In this document: in pieces, positions 35,973-46,551 of the stretch
How positions within the stretch are numbered: the stretch's first letter is position 1
Layout of the letters: every line of letters starts with the position of its first letter
NCBI RefSeq assembly: GCF_021398735.1
Contig: NZ_CP090349.1
Span: forward strand, 812,501 to 876,500
Direction of reading: 5' to 3'
From: Methylobacterium oryzae
GTDB lineage: Bacteria; Pseudomonadota; Alphaproteobacteria; Rhizobiales; Beijerinckiaceae
DNA length: 64,000 nt
Translations under genes and position numbers: made by a program
The notes under the pieces: generated by a model
What the model was told of the DNA's origin: nothing
Seen by the model: only the letters and a program-made list of their open reading frames with translations
Database searches by the model: none

Positions 35973-35995
35973 TTTCCGCACGGAACGTGCAGAAA
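35973..35995 (+). promoter_or_regulatory. 23-bp palindrome, candidate LysR operator
   Basis: The dyad is TTTC-c-GCACG, centre GAA, CGTGC-a-GAAA: nine of ten positions pair in each arm. It ends 7 bases before the candidate -35 of the dehydrogenase promoter. Its centre is about 54 bases upstream of the predicted start of transcription, near the position of a LysR recognition site. Confidence 0.6.
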
Positions 35996-36002
35996 TCGGC
36001 TG

Positions 36003-36031
36003 TTGTCGCAACACTCGATTGCCGGAATTAT
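36003..36031 (+). promoter_or_regulatory. Sigma70-like promoter for the dehydrogenase unit
   Basis: -35 TTGTCG (36003-36008), a 17-base spacer and -10 AATTAT (36026-36031). The predicted transcription start is near 36038, about 20 bases before the ATG at 36059. The hexamers are imperfect, as expected for a promoter that needs an activator. Confidence 0.5.
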
Positions 36032-36058
36032 CGTGCCGCTTCGTGAGGACGGATCGGC

Positions 36059-36943
36059 ATGACCATCGCAACGGTAGGGGTCGTCGGGCTCGGCAACATG
36101 GGTCTGGGCATGGCCGCGACCCTGGCCCGCAAGGGCTTCGCGGTCCTGGGCTACGACCTCAGTCCGGCCCGGCGCCCCGCCGCCGAGGCGGCCGGCGTCA
36201 CCGTCCTCGACGCCCTCAACGACGTGCTCGGCCGGGCCGACGCCCTGGTGTTCTCGCTGCCGCTGGCGCGGGACGTGGAGGCGGTGGTCACCGCGGAGGG
36301 CGGGCTCCTGTCCCGGACCGACTGGAAGGTCGTGGTGATCGACACCTCGACCTCGGATCCCGGCACGACCCGGCGCCTCGCCGAGCGCCTCGCCGCGGCC
36401 GGTCACGCGCTCCTCGACGCCCCGGTGAGCGGCGGCCCCTCCGGCGCCGCCGCGGGCACCCTGACCATGATGATCGGCGGGGCCGCGGCGGATTACGAAC
36501 TGGCCCGGCCGGTCCTGGAGGCGATGTCGGCCCGCGCGCCGCATGTCGGGCCGTCGGGCGCCGGCAACATCGTCAAGCTCGTCAACAACCTGCTGGTCGC
36601 GGCCCATCTCGTGACCACCGGCGAGGCCCTGCGCCTGTCCGAGGCCGCGGGCCTCTCGGCCGAGGAGGCCGTCAAGGTCGTTAACACCGCCACCGGCCGC
36701 AGCGCGATCAGCGAGGTCATGGTCCCGCGCTGGGTCCAGTCCGGCACCTTCGACAGCGGCTTCTCGGCCGGCCTGATGCGCAAGGACGTGCGCCTCGCCC
36801 TCGAACTCGCCGCAGAGTGCGGGATCGACCTGCCGCTCTCCGCCGAGGTGAAGCGGATCTGGCAGGCGACGCAGGCCGCCATCCCCGACACGGCCGACTT
36901 CACCCGCATGGCCGATTACCGCGATCCCAAGGGAGCCCACTGA
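36059..36943 (+). CDS. NAD(P)-dependent beta-hydroxyacid dehydrogenase (HIBADH family)
   Basis: A 294-residue oxidoreductase of the 3-hydroxyisobutyrate/tartronate-semialdehyde/L-threonate dehydrogenase family. The Rossmann start is GVVGLGNMGLGMAATLARKG. The substrate-binding motif DAPVSGGPSGAAAGTLTMM is family-specific. The catalytic lysine is in GNIVKLVNNLL, and C-terminal contacts include SAGLMRKDVRLAL. It is the first gene after the LysR palindrome and promoter, and its stop overlaps the aldehyde dehydrogenase start (TGATG). It probably oxidises a small hydroxy acid to a semialdehyde that the next enzyme takes on. Confidence 0.9.
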   Translation: MTIATVGVVGLGNMGLGMAATLARKGFAVLGYDLSPARRPAAEAAGVTVLDALNDVLGRADALVFSLPLARDVEAVVTAEGGLLSRTDWKVVVIDTSTSDPGTTRRLAERLAAAGHALLDAPVSGGPSGAAAGTLTMMIGGAAADYELARPVLEAMSARAPHVGPSGAGNIVKLVNNLLVAAHLVTTGEALRLSEAAGLSAEEAVKVVNTATGRSAISEVMVPRWVQSGTFDSGFSAGLMRKDVRLALELAAECGIDLPLSAEVKRIWQATQAAIPDTADFTRMADYRDPKGAH

Positions 36944-38481
36944 TGTCCGGCACGCCGCACTCGCCCGCCGCCGACCGGGTCGCCGCCCTCCTGGCCGACC
37001 TGCTGCCGGGCGGCCGCATCGGCAGCGTCGTGGCCGGCGAGATCCTCGCCGGGACCGGCGCCGCCCTCGATCTCACCAACCCCGCCGACGGCGGCGTGCT
37101 CGCGACCTTCGCCGATGCCGGGCCGTCGGTCGTCGAGGCCGCCATGGCGGCGGCCCGGGACGCCCAGCGCGCGTGGTGGAGCATGAGCGCCGCCGCCCGC
37201 GGCCGCGCGATGTGGGCCGTGGCCGCCCTGGTCCGGCAGCACGCCGGCGCGCTCGCCGAGCTGGAGACCCTCTCGGCCGGCAAGCCGATCCGCGACACCC
37301 GCGGCGAGGTCGCCAAGGTCGCCGAGATGTTCGAGTACTACGCCGGCTGGTGCGACAAGCTGCACGGCGACGTCATCCCGGTCCCGACCTCGCACCTGAA
37401 CTACACCCGCCACGAGCCCTTCGGCACCGTGGTGCAGATCACGCCCTGGAACGCCCCGATCTTCACGGCGGGCTGGCAGATCGCGCCGGCCATCTGCGCC
37501 GGCAACGCCGTGGTGCTGAAGCCCTCCGAGCTGACGCCCCTGACCTCGCTCGCCCTCGGCCTGCTCTGCGACCGCGCCGAGGGGATGCCCCGCGGCCTCG
37601 TCTCGGTGCTGGCGGGGGCCGGCCCGACCACCGGCGCCGCCGCGGTCGCCCATCCCGAGACCCGGCTGGTCGTGTTCGTGGGCTCGGCCGAGGCGGGCGC
37701 GCAGATCGCCGCCGCGGCGGCCCGCGCCATCGTGCCGAGCGTGCTGGAGCTCGGCGGCAAGTCGGCCAACATCGTGTTCGCCGACGCCGACCTCGACCGG
37801 GCGCTGATCGGCGCGCAGGCCGCGATCTTCGGCGGCGCCGGCCAGAGCTGCGTGGCGGGCTCCCGGCTCCTCGTGCACCGCTCGATCCACGCGTCCTTCG
37901 TCGAGCGCCTGTCGCGCGCCGCCGCGCGCATCCCCGTGGGCGCGCCGACCGACCCGGAGACGCAGATCGGCCCGATCAACAACCGGCGCCAGCGGGACAA
38001 GATCGCCGACATGGTCGAGGCCGCCGCGGGGGCGGGGGCCACGATCGCGGCGGGCGGGGCCTGCCCCGCCGCCTTGCGCGACACGGGCGGCTTCTACTAC
38101 GGCCCGACCATCGTGGACGGCGTCGCGCCGGACGCCGCGATCGCCCGGGAGGAGGTGTTCGGCCCGGTCCTGGCGGTCCTGCCGTTCGACGGCGAGGACG
38201 AGGCGGTCGCGCTGGCCAACGGCACGCCCTACGGCCTCGCCGGCGCGGTCTGGACCAGCGACGGCGGGCGCGGCCATCGGGTCGCGGCGGCTCTGCGGGC
38301 CGGCACCGTCTGGGTGAACGGCTACAAGACCATCAACGTGGCCTCGCCGTTCGGCGGCTTCGGCCGCTCGGGCTTCGGCCGCTCCTCCGGCCAGGAGGCG
38401 CTGATGGCCTACACCCAGACCAAGAGCGTCTGGGTCGAGACCGCCGCCGCGCCGGCCGTGACCTTCGGCTACGTGGGCTAG
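36943..38481 (+). CDS. Aldehyde dehydrogenase
   Basis: An NAD(P)-dependent aldehyde dehydrogenase of 512 residues. The motifs are VVQITPWNAPIFTAGWQIAP, VLKPSELTPL, the catalytic Glu in LELGGKSANIV and the catalytic Cys in FGGAGQSCVAGSRL. The motif EEVFGPVLAVLPF lies near the C-terminus. The start codon shares one base with the stop of the dehydrogenase gene, so the two are coupled. It probably oxidises the semialdehyde produced by its partner. The exact substrate is unknown. Confidence 0.94.
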   Translation: MSGTPHSPAADRVAALLADLLPGGRIGSVVAGEILAGTGAALDLTNPADGGVLATFADAGPSVVEAAMAAARDAQRAWWSMSAAARGRAMWAVAALVRQHAGALAELETLSAGKPIRDTRGEVAKVAEMFEYYAGWCDKLHGDVIPVPTSHLNYTRHEPFGTVVQITPWNAPIFTAGWQIAPAICAGNAVVLKPSELTPLTSLALGLLCDRAEGMPRGLVSVLAGAGPTTGAAAVAHPETRLVVFVGSAEAGAQIAAAAARAIVPSVLELGGKSANIVFADADLDRALIGAQAAIFGGAGQSCVAGSRLLVHRSIHASFVERLSRAAARIPVGAPTDPETQIGPINNRRQRDKIADMVEAAAGAGATIAAGGACPAALRDTGGFYYGPTIVDGVAPDAAIAREEVFGPVLAVLPFDGEDEAVALANGTPYGLAGAVWTSDGGRGHRVAAALRAGTVWVNGYKTINVASPFGGFGRSGFGRSSGQEALMAYTQTKSVWVETAAAPAVTFGYVG

Positions 38482-38699
38482 AGCGCTACCCGACCGCGGA
38501 CCGACAGACTGACGGGCGCGCGGCGCGGGCTCGGACAGCGCGACGGTCCCCCTCTCCCGTGCGGGAGAGGGGACCCGCGCTCCATCCGGCTCGGGCACGC
38601 CCCTCGGCGTCGTCCCGCGCAGAGATCAACGACAAGCCGGCGATCAAGACCGGCAGGCAGAGCAACGGGCAGCCCCGAGGGGGGCCAAGGAGGATGACG

Positions 38700-40070
38700 A
38701 TGGCGGGGGAACTGTTTGCGACGAACACGCGGCCGGTCGCGCCGCCCGTCTCGGGCGGGGGTAAGCTGACGCTGTTCCTGCTCGCCCTCGTCATCGTCGT
38801 CATCGCGGAGGCGATCGGCAACGTCAGCATCCCGGTGGGCGCCGGCAAGATCGTGCTGCTCCCGCTGCTCTGGGCCCTGCTGCTGGGCGGCGCGCTGGGG
38901 CTGATGAGCCCGCGCCTGCCCGCGCCGCTGCGGCTGTCGGGCGCCCTGCAGAACGCGGCCGGCGCCTACCTGCAGCCGGCGCTCCTGATCTTCATCGCCA
39001 AGCTCGGCCTGCTCGTCGGCGGCTCGCTGCCGAAGATCCTCGCCTCGGGCTGGGCCCTGGCCTTCCAAGAATTCGGCCACTTCTTCGGCACGATGGTGTT
39101 CGGCCTGCCGGTGGCGCTCCTGCTCGGCATCAAGCGCGAGGCGATCGGCGCGACCTTCTCGGTCGGCCGCGAGCCGAGCCTCGCCATCATCGGCGAGCGC
39201 TACGGCATGGACTCGCCGGAGGGGCGCGGCGTGCTGGCCGAGTACCTGACCGGCACGGTGTTCGGCGCGGTGTTCATCGCCCTGCTGGCCGGGCTGATCA
39301 CCAGCCTCGGCATCTTCAACCCGCTGGCGCTGGCGATGGGGGCCGGCGTCGGCTCCGGCAGCATGATGGCCGCCGCCTCGGGGGCGATCGCGGCCCAGCA
39401 GACGCCGGAGGTCGCCAAGGACGTCGCCACCTTCGCGGCGGCCAGCAACCTCGTCACCACCACGATCGGCACGTACTTCACCCTGTTCCTGTCGCTGCCC
39501 TTCACGATCTGGGCCTACGGCAAGCTGGAGCCGATCCTCGGCCGCAACCGGCCGGACGCCGCCCGCCCGGCGGCCGCCGACCCGCAGGCGCCGGCCCATC
39601 AGCCGGCTCACGAGGAGGTGAGGATCGGCCTCGGCGAGACCGTGCTCGCCTGGATCCTGATCGGCGCCTACGGGCTCATCGGCAACTGGCTGACCTACGG
39701 AATCGTCCCGGACGCGCAGGTCGTCGCCGGGATGGCGATCATCATCGGCACCGTGCTCGCCGGCTGGGGCCTCTACCTGCTCCTCGGCCGGAAGCTGCCC
39801 GCCGTCCTCTGGGTGTCGATCATCGGCATGGCGCTGACCTATCCCGGGACGCCCTACGCGGCCGAGATCGCCGCCCTGACCGGCAAGCTCAACTTCCTGG
39901 CGCTGGCCACGCCGATCCTGACCTTCGCGGGGCTCTCGGTCGCCAAGGACGTGCCCGCCTTCCGACGCCTCGGCTGGCGGATCGTCGTGGTCTCGTTCAT
40001 GGCCAATGCCGGGACCTTCCTCGGCGCGGCCCTCATCGCGCAGTTCTTCATGCACCCACCGCTGGGGTGA
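38700..40070 (+). CDS. DUF3100-type multi-pass membrane protein, probable transporter
   Basis: A 456-residue inner-membrane protein with about ten to twelve hydrophobic segments. It has a hydrophilic Ala/Pro/His-rich loop near residues 283-310 and small-residue-rich repeats in the membrane (GAGVGSGSMMAAASGAIAAQ). It fits my recollection of the DUF3100 family, often found next to M20 amidohydrolases, as here. The ATG at 38700 was chosen because AGGAGG sits six bases upstream; an ATG at 38694 would touch the ribosome site. It probably imports the substrate of the hydrolase encoded downstream. Transport has not been shown for this family as far as I know. Confidence 0.75.
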   Translation: MAGELFATNTRPVAPPVSGGGKLTLFLLALVIVVIAEAIGNVSIPVGAGKIVLLPLLWALLLGGALGLMSPRLPAPLRLSGALQNAAGAYLQPALLIFIAKLGLLVGGSLPKILASGWALAFQEFGHFFGTMVFGLPVALLLGIKREAIGATFSVGREPSLAIIGERYGMDSPEGRGVLAEYLTGTVFGAVFIALLAGLITSLGIFNPLALAMGAGVGSGSMMAAASGAIAAQQTPEVAKDVATFAAASNLVTTTIGTYFTLFLSLPFTIWAYGKLEPILGRNRPDAARPAAADPQAPAHQPAHEEVRIGLGETVLAWILIGAYGLIGNWLTYGIVPDAQVVAGMAIIIGTVLAGWGLYLLLGRKLPAVLWVSIIGMALTYPGTPYAAEIAALTGKLNFLALATPILTFAGLSVAKDVPAFRRLGWRIVVVSFMANAGTFLGAALIAQFFMHPPLG

Positions 40071-40148
40071 ACCGCCGCGCCGATCGGCGTAGGGTCCGGG
40101 CGGGGGATCGAGGCGCTTCGGCAGCCTCCCGTATCTGAGAGAGATCGC

Positions 40149-41303
40149 ATGCGCATCGAGGCGGAGACCGTGGAGCGGATGGTCGCGTGGCGGCGCGACC
40201 TGCACGCCCATCCCGAGCTGGCCTTCCAGGAGGTCCGCACGGCGGATCTCGTCGCCCGGGAACTGGCCGCCTGCGGCCTGTCGGTGAAGACCGGGCTCGG
40301 TCGCACCGGCGTGGTCGGGACCCTGAGCCGGGGCGACGGCCCGACCATCGGCCTGCGCGCCGACATGGACGCCCTGCCGATCCAGGAGGCGACGGGCGCT
40401 GCTCACGCCTCCCGGACGCCCGGCGTGATGCATGCCTGCGGCCATGACGGCCACGTGGCGATGCTGCTCGGCGCGGCCCGGCACCTCGCGTCGCGCACCG
40501 ACCTGTCCGGGACGGTCCACTTCATCTTCCAGCCGGCGGAAGAGTGCGAGGGCGGCGGGCGCGCCATGGTCGAGGACGGCCTGTTCCGGCTGTTCCCGTG
40601 CGATTCCGTCTACGGCCTGCACAACTGGCCGGGTTTGCCGCTGGGGACCTTCGCGACCCGGGTCGGCGCCATCATGGCCTCCCTCGACACGTTCGAGATC
40701 GCGGTCGCCGGGTTCGGCACCCACGCGGCCATGCCGGAGCGCGGCACCGACACGCTGGTGGTCGCCTCCGAAATCGTCCTCGCTCTGCAGACCATCGTGA
40801 GCCGCCGGATCGCCCCCACGGACCCGGTCGTCCTCAGCGTCACGCAGATCCACGGCGGCGACGCCTACAACGTCATCCCCGAGCGCGCGGTCATCCGCGG
40901 CACGGTCCGCTGCCTGGACGAGGCCGTGCGCAAGCGCGTGGCCGAACTCGTCGAGGCGATCGCGGGCGGGACGGCCGCCACGCACGGCGCCCGCGCGGAG
41001 GTGGACTACCGGTTCGGATACCCCGCCACCGTCAACACCGCCGACGCCGTCGGCACCGCCCTGGAGGCGGCCGGGGCCGTCCCGGACATCACCGCGCGCC
41101 GGGGCGAGGTCGGCCCCTCCATGGCGTCGGAGGATTTCGCCTACATGCTGGAGGCCTGCCCCGGCGCCTACGCGTGGATCGGGACCGACGGGACGCGCAA
41201 GAGCCTGCCGCTCCACAATCCGGGCTACGATTTCAACGACGAGGCCCTGCCGGTCGGCGCCGCCTACTGGGCCGCGCTGGGGGCGCACAGCCTCAGGCCG
41301 TGA
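40149..41303 (+). CDS. M20-family amidohydrolase/carboxypeptidase
   Basis: A metal-dependent amidohydrolase of 384 residues (hippurate hydrolase / N-acyl-amino-acid hydrolase type). The motifs are WRRDLHAHPELAFQE, GLRADMDALPIQE, the zinc-site MHACGHDGHVAMLL and the catalytic FIFQPAEECEGGG. It also has GLHNWPGLPLG and the C-terminal metal His in LPLHNPGYDFND. It lies 78 bases downstream of the DUF3100 gene and probably cleaves the compound that protein brings in. A perfect hairpin follows its stop codon. Confidence 0.92.
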   Translation: MRIEAETVERMVAWRRDLHAHPELAFQEVRTADLVARELAACGLSVKTGLGRTGVVGTLSRGDGPTIGLRADMDALPIQEATGAAHASRTPGVMHACGHDGHVAMLLGAARHLASRTDLSGTVHFIFQPAEECEGGGRAMVEDGLFRLFPCDSVYGLHNWPGLPLGTFATRVGAIMASLDTFEIAVAGFGTHAAMPERGTDTLVVASEIVLALQTIVSRRIAPTDPVVLSVTQIHGGDAYNVIPERAVIRGTVRCLDEAVRKRVAELVEAIAGGTAATHGARAEVDYRFGYPATVNTADAVGTALEAAGAVPDITARRGEVGPSMASEDFAYMLEACPGAYAWIGTDGTRKSLPLHNPGYDFNDEALPVGAAYWAALGAHSLRP

Positions 41304-41320
41304 CGCGGCGCGCACCCTGA

Positions 41321-41353
41321 GAGATCGCCCGCGCCGGAGGCGCGGGCGATCTC
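41321..41353. terminator. Strong hairpin between convergent genes
   Basis: A perfect 15-bp stem (GAGATCGCCCGCGCC and its complement) with a GGA loop. It lies 17 bases after the M20 stop and 11 bases before the katG stop. There is no T-run on either side, so it is a rho-assisted or bidirectional transcription barrier rather than a textbook intrinsic terminator. Confidence 0.75.
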
Positions 41354-41364
41354 GTTGGCGGCCA

Positions 41365-43683
<2,319 letters not shown>

Positions 43684-44081
43684 CGGGTGGTCCCCCTTGG
43701 TGTTGCGCGACGGCCGGGCGTGCGGGGCCCGGACGTCGAAGGCGGTGGGCGGTGCAGGCGGTCCGAACCCTCAGGCGATTCCCGTCGCGCTCGAGACTCG
43801 TGACGAAATGAGGCGGTCTCCGGCTGGATCAAGCGCGGGGCGTCGAAGTCTTGCCGGGCTTGCGGTGGAGGCTCCCGCAGAGACCGCGATGACGTTGTCG
43901 CGATCTGCCCTGTCGCCGCCGTCGCGGAGAGCCGGCATCGACTCGACGTCGACAACGGCCCGCGCCCGGGCATTGCCCTTCGTCTTGGAGCTGTGGGCCG
44001 ACCGTCATGATGGTCGTCTCGCGGGGGGAGGTCCTGTCCCCGCGCGGACCGATCGAAACGGCCGGCGCCGGTCGACGTCGG
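43684..44081. other. Intergenic region upstream of katG
   Basis: No convincing gene is seen in these 398 bases. The katG promoter must lie here, but I could not pick out an OxyR-type or sigma70 site with confidence. Confidence 0.4.
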
Positions 44082-44324
44082 TCAGGGCGTGGATCGCGTC
44101 CCGGCCGGCGGGGCGCTGATTGATCCGCTCTCGGAGCCGGTGACGACCTTGCGGGCGGCGGCCTGACTCTGGCTGGCGTAGTCGGGCGGCGCGGTCTCAC
44201 CCTGCCAGATCATCAGGCCGGCCAGGGCGGCGACCATCAACCCCACACTCACGAGGAGCACGATCAGAACCGGCCTGCCGCGCCGACCCTGACGGGTCTC
44301 TCGAGACGTACGATATTCGACCAT
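44082..44324 (-). CDS. Small single-helix membrane protein
   Basis: An 80-residue protein. A basic N-terminus (MVEYRTSRETRQGRRGRP) precedes one membrane helix at about residues 19-41 (VLIVLLVSVGLMVAALAGLM), and a Ser/Ala/Pro-rich tail lies outside the cytoplasm. No domain was recognised. It lies between katG and the divergent GntR gene and may be independent of both. Confidence 0.65.
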   Translation of the reverse strand: MVEYRTSRETRQGRRGRPVLIVLLVSVGLMVAALAGLMIWQGETAPPDYASQSQAAARKVVTGSESGSISAPPAGTRSTP

Positions 44325-44466
44325 CCGCGCCTCGCTGGACCATGATCCCGGGAAATCCCGGCGGAAACCCGCGGCCCGGCGAATGGATCCTGTACTGCGA
44401 CGCTGTGGACCACGGGATCAGCGCGCGCCGGCACCGCTCCGTCGCCCATTGGCGCCTGCCGGCGAT

Positions 44467-44482
44467 AGTCATACAGTCATAC
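44467..44482 (+). promoter_or_regulatory. Tandem 8-bp repeat before the GntR gene
   Basis: AGTCATAC occurs twice in direct tandem, ending 2 bases before the ATG at 44485. The hexamer AGTCAT recurs in inverted orientation at 45277-45282, just before the MFS gene. This fits a shared GntR-type binding site for autoregulation and control of the transporter, but that is inferred. Confidence 0.4.
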
Positions 44483-44484
44483 AC

Positions 44485-45225
44485 ATGACCGTCGTGACCG
44501 CACCTCAGCCCGATCTCCGCTTGCCGCTCTACCAGCGCCTGCGGGACGAGATCGCCTTCCAGATCGCCCGCAACGTCTGGCGGTCGGGCGAACCGATCCC
44601 CACGGAGGCGGAACTGGCGGCGACCCACCGCGTCGCCATCGGCACCGTGCGCAAGGCGATCGACGTCCTCGTCGCCGACGGCCTCGTCGAGCGGCAGCAG
44701 GGCCGCGGCACCTTCGTTCGGCGGCCGCGCTTCGACCGGTCCCTGTTCCGGTTCTTCCGGCATCTCGGCCCGGACGGCACCCAGGCGGTGCCGGAGGGCC
44801 GGATCCTGTCGCGCGAGGCCTGTCCGGCCCCCGCGACCGTCCGCGAGGCCCTCGGCCTGGACGCGCGCGGCGACGCGATCCGGCTGATCCGGACACGCCA
44901 CCTCCAGGGCCGCCCGATCCTGTCCGAGACGATCTGGCTGCCGGCCGCGCGGTTCGCGCCGCTCCTCCAGGCCCCGCTGACGGAGATCGGCGACCTCCTC
45001 TACCCCGCCTACGAGCGTCTCTGCGGCGAGATCGTCGCCCGCGCCGAGGAGACCCTGACCGTCGGCATCGCCGACGCGACCGATGCGGAGCGCCTCGCAA
45101 TCGCCGACGGAGACCCGGTCGTCGTCATCGAGCGCCTCGCCTACGGCTTCGATGCCCGCCCGATCGAGTGGCGGGTGACGCGCGGCGCCGCCCGGGACTT
45201 CCGGTATCACGTCGACATCCGCTGA
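44485..45225 (+). CDS. GntR-family transcriptional regulator (HutC/UTRA subfamily)
   Basis: A 246-residue regulator. The N-terminal winged helix has LPLYQRLRDEIAFQIARNVW, IPTEAELAATHRVAIGTVRK and the wing GLVERQQGRGTFV. The C-terminal half is a UTRA ligand-binding domain (VREALGLDARGDAIRLIRTR ... SETIWLP ... VIERLAYGFDARPIEWRVT). The ATG at 44485 is chosen; an upstream in-frame start would add residues with no domain. It lies 86 bases before the MFS gene on the same strand and probably controls the MFS-lactonase-MFS set in response to a small acid. Confidence 0.9.
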   Translation: MTVVTAPQPDLRLPLYQRLRDEIAFQIARNVWRSGEPIPTEAELAATHRVAIGTVRKAIDVLVADGLVERQQGRGTFVRRPRFDRSLFRFFRHLGPDGTQAVPEGRILSREACPAPATVREALGLDARGDAIRLIRTRHLQGRPILSETIWLPAARFAPLLQAPLTEIGDLLYPAYERLCGEIVARAEETLTVGIADATDAERLAIADGDPVVVIERLAYGFDARPIEWRVTRGAARDFRYHVDIR

Positions 45226-45283
45226 AAGGCGGGCGCCTTGACGCGCCGGCCCACGCGTGCTCATCTATTCATATAAATGACTA

Positions 45284-45299
45284 GTCCTCTTCAGAGGAC
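45284..45299 (+). promoter_or_regulatory. Palindrome just upstream of the MFS gene start
   Basis: GTCCTCT and AGAGGAC are perfect 7-bp arms separated by TC. The right arm ends next to the ribosome site GGAGGAAAG of the GTG start at 45312. It could be an operator or a hairpin limiting ribosome access. Confidence 0.45.
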
Positions 45300-45311
45300 G
45301 GAGGAAAGCCC

Positions 45312-46547
45312 GTGTTCCGCTGGTACCGAGAGGTCGGTCCGGCCGAGCGTCGCACCTTCTGGGCCTGTCTGGGCGGGTGGTCGCTCGACGCCCTGGACGT
45401 GCAGATGTTCAGCCTCGCCATTCCCGCGCTGGTCGCGAGCTTCGGCCTGAGCCGCTCGGAGGCCGGCCTGATCGGCGCGGTCACGCTCGTCGCGGCGGCG
45501 ATCGGCGGCTGGCTCGGCGGCCTCGCGGCGGACCGGATCGGCCGCGTCCGGGCCCTCCAGATCACGGTGCTGTGGTTCGCGGTCGCGACCTTCCTGGCGG
45601 CCTTCGCGCAGAGCTTCGCCCAGCTGCTGACCCTGAAGGCGCTGCAGGGGATCGGCTTCGGCGCCGAGTGGGCGGCCGGCGCCGCGCTGATGGCGGAGGC
45701 GATCCGGCCCGAGCACCGCGGCCGGGCGCTGGGCGCCGTCCAGGGCGGCTGGGCGCTCGGCTGGGGCGCGGCCGTGCTCCTGTCCACGGCGGCGTTCTCG
45801 GTGCTGGATCAGGAGACCGCTTGGCGAGCCCTGTTCGCCTGCGGCCTCGCGCCGGCACTCCTCCTGCTCTACCTCCGCCGCTCCGTCCCCGAGCCGGTCC
45901 GGTCCGTGGCAGGGCCGGCGCCGTCACGGGCCGGAGGGCTCGCGATCTTCGCGCCCGGCCTGCGCCGGATCACGGTGCTCGCGACGCTGCTCGGCCTCGG
46001 CGCCCACGGGGGCTTCCACGCCCTGTTCACGTGGCTGCCCACCTACCTGAGCGTCGAGCGCGGCGCCTCGGTCCTCGGCACCGGGCTCTACCTCGCCATC
46101 ATCATCGCGGCCTTCGGTCTGGGCTGCCTCGTCGCCGGCGGCCTCGTGGACCGGCTCGGCCGCCGCCGGACCGTGGCGCTCTACGCCGCCGGCTGCATGG
46201 CCCTGGTCGTCCTGTACCTGCTGCTGCCGGTCGGCGGCACGGGCCTGCTCCTCCTCGGGGCGCCCCTCGGCTTCTGCACGGCCGGCATCCCCGCGAGTCT
46301 CGCGGCGCTGTTCAGCGAACTCTTCCCGGACGGGCTGCGCGGGACCGGGATGGGCTTCTGCTACAACGCCGGCCGCCTCGCCTCCGGCCTGCTGCCCCTC
46401 GGCGTCGGCTTGCTCAGCGAGATCTGCGGCCTCGGCCCGGCGATCGGCCTGTCGGCCCTCGGCGCCTACGGGCTCGTCCTCCTCGCCGTCGCGCTCCTGC
46501 CGGATCGGCAGCCCGGCGGCGCGCTGATCCCCCAGACCGTGAGATGA
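45312..46547 (+). CDS. MFS transporter, aromatic-acid/H+ symporter type
   Basis: An inner-membrane proton symporter of 411 residues with twelve predicted helices. The opening FWACLGGWSLDALDVQMFSL and the loop LGGLAADRIGRVRALQ match the family of benzoate, shikimate and lactate porters. The second-half loop is GLVDRLGRRRT. The GTG start has GGAGGAAAG upstream. The lactonase gene begins 4 bases after its stop codon, so the pair probably handles one substrate. Which acid is carried cannot be read from the sequence. Confidence 0.9.
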   Translation: MFRWYREVGPAERRTFWACLGGWSLDALDVQMFSLAIPALVASFGLSRSEAGLIGAVTLVAAAIGGWLGGLAADRIGRVRALQITVLWFAVATFLAAFAQSFAQLLTLKALQGIGFGAEWAAGAALMAEAIRPEHRGRALGAVQGGWALGWGAAVLLSTAAFSVLDQETAWRALFACGLAPALLLLYLRRSVPEPVRSVAGPAPSRAGGLAIFAPGLRRITVLATLLGLGAHGGFHALFTWLPTYLSVERGASVLGTGLYLAIIIAAFGLGCLVAGGLVDRLGRRRTVALYAAGCMALVVLYLLLPVGGTGLLLLGAPLGFCTAGIPASLAALFSELFPDGLRGTGMGFCYNAGRLASGLLPLGVGLLSEICGLGPAIGLSALGAYGLVLLAVALLPDRQPGGALIPQTVR

Positions 46548-46551
46548 TCCG

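Noticed and set aside
38478..41315. Minus-strand open frame of 945 codons
   Set aside because: Antisense to the DUF3100 and M20 genes. The peptide is Arg/Asp/Gly-rich and without domains.
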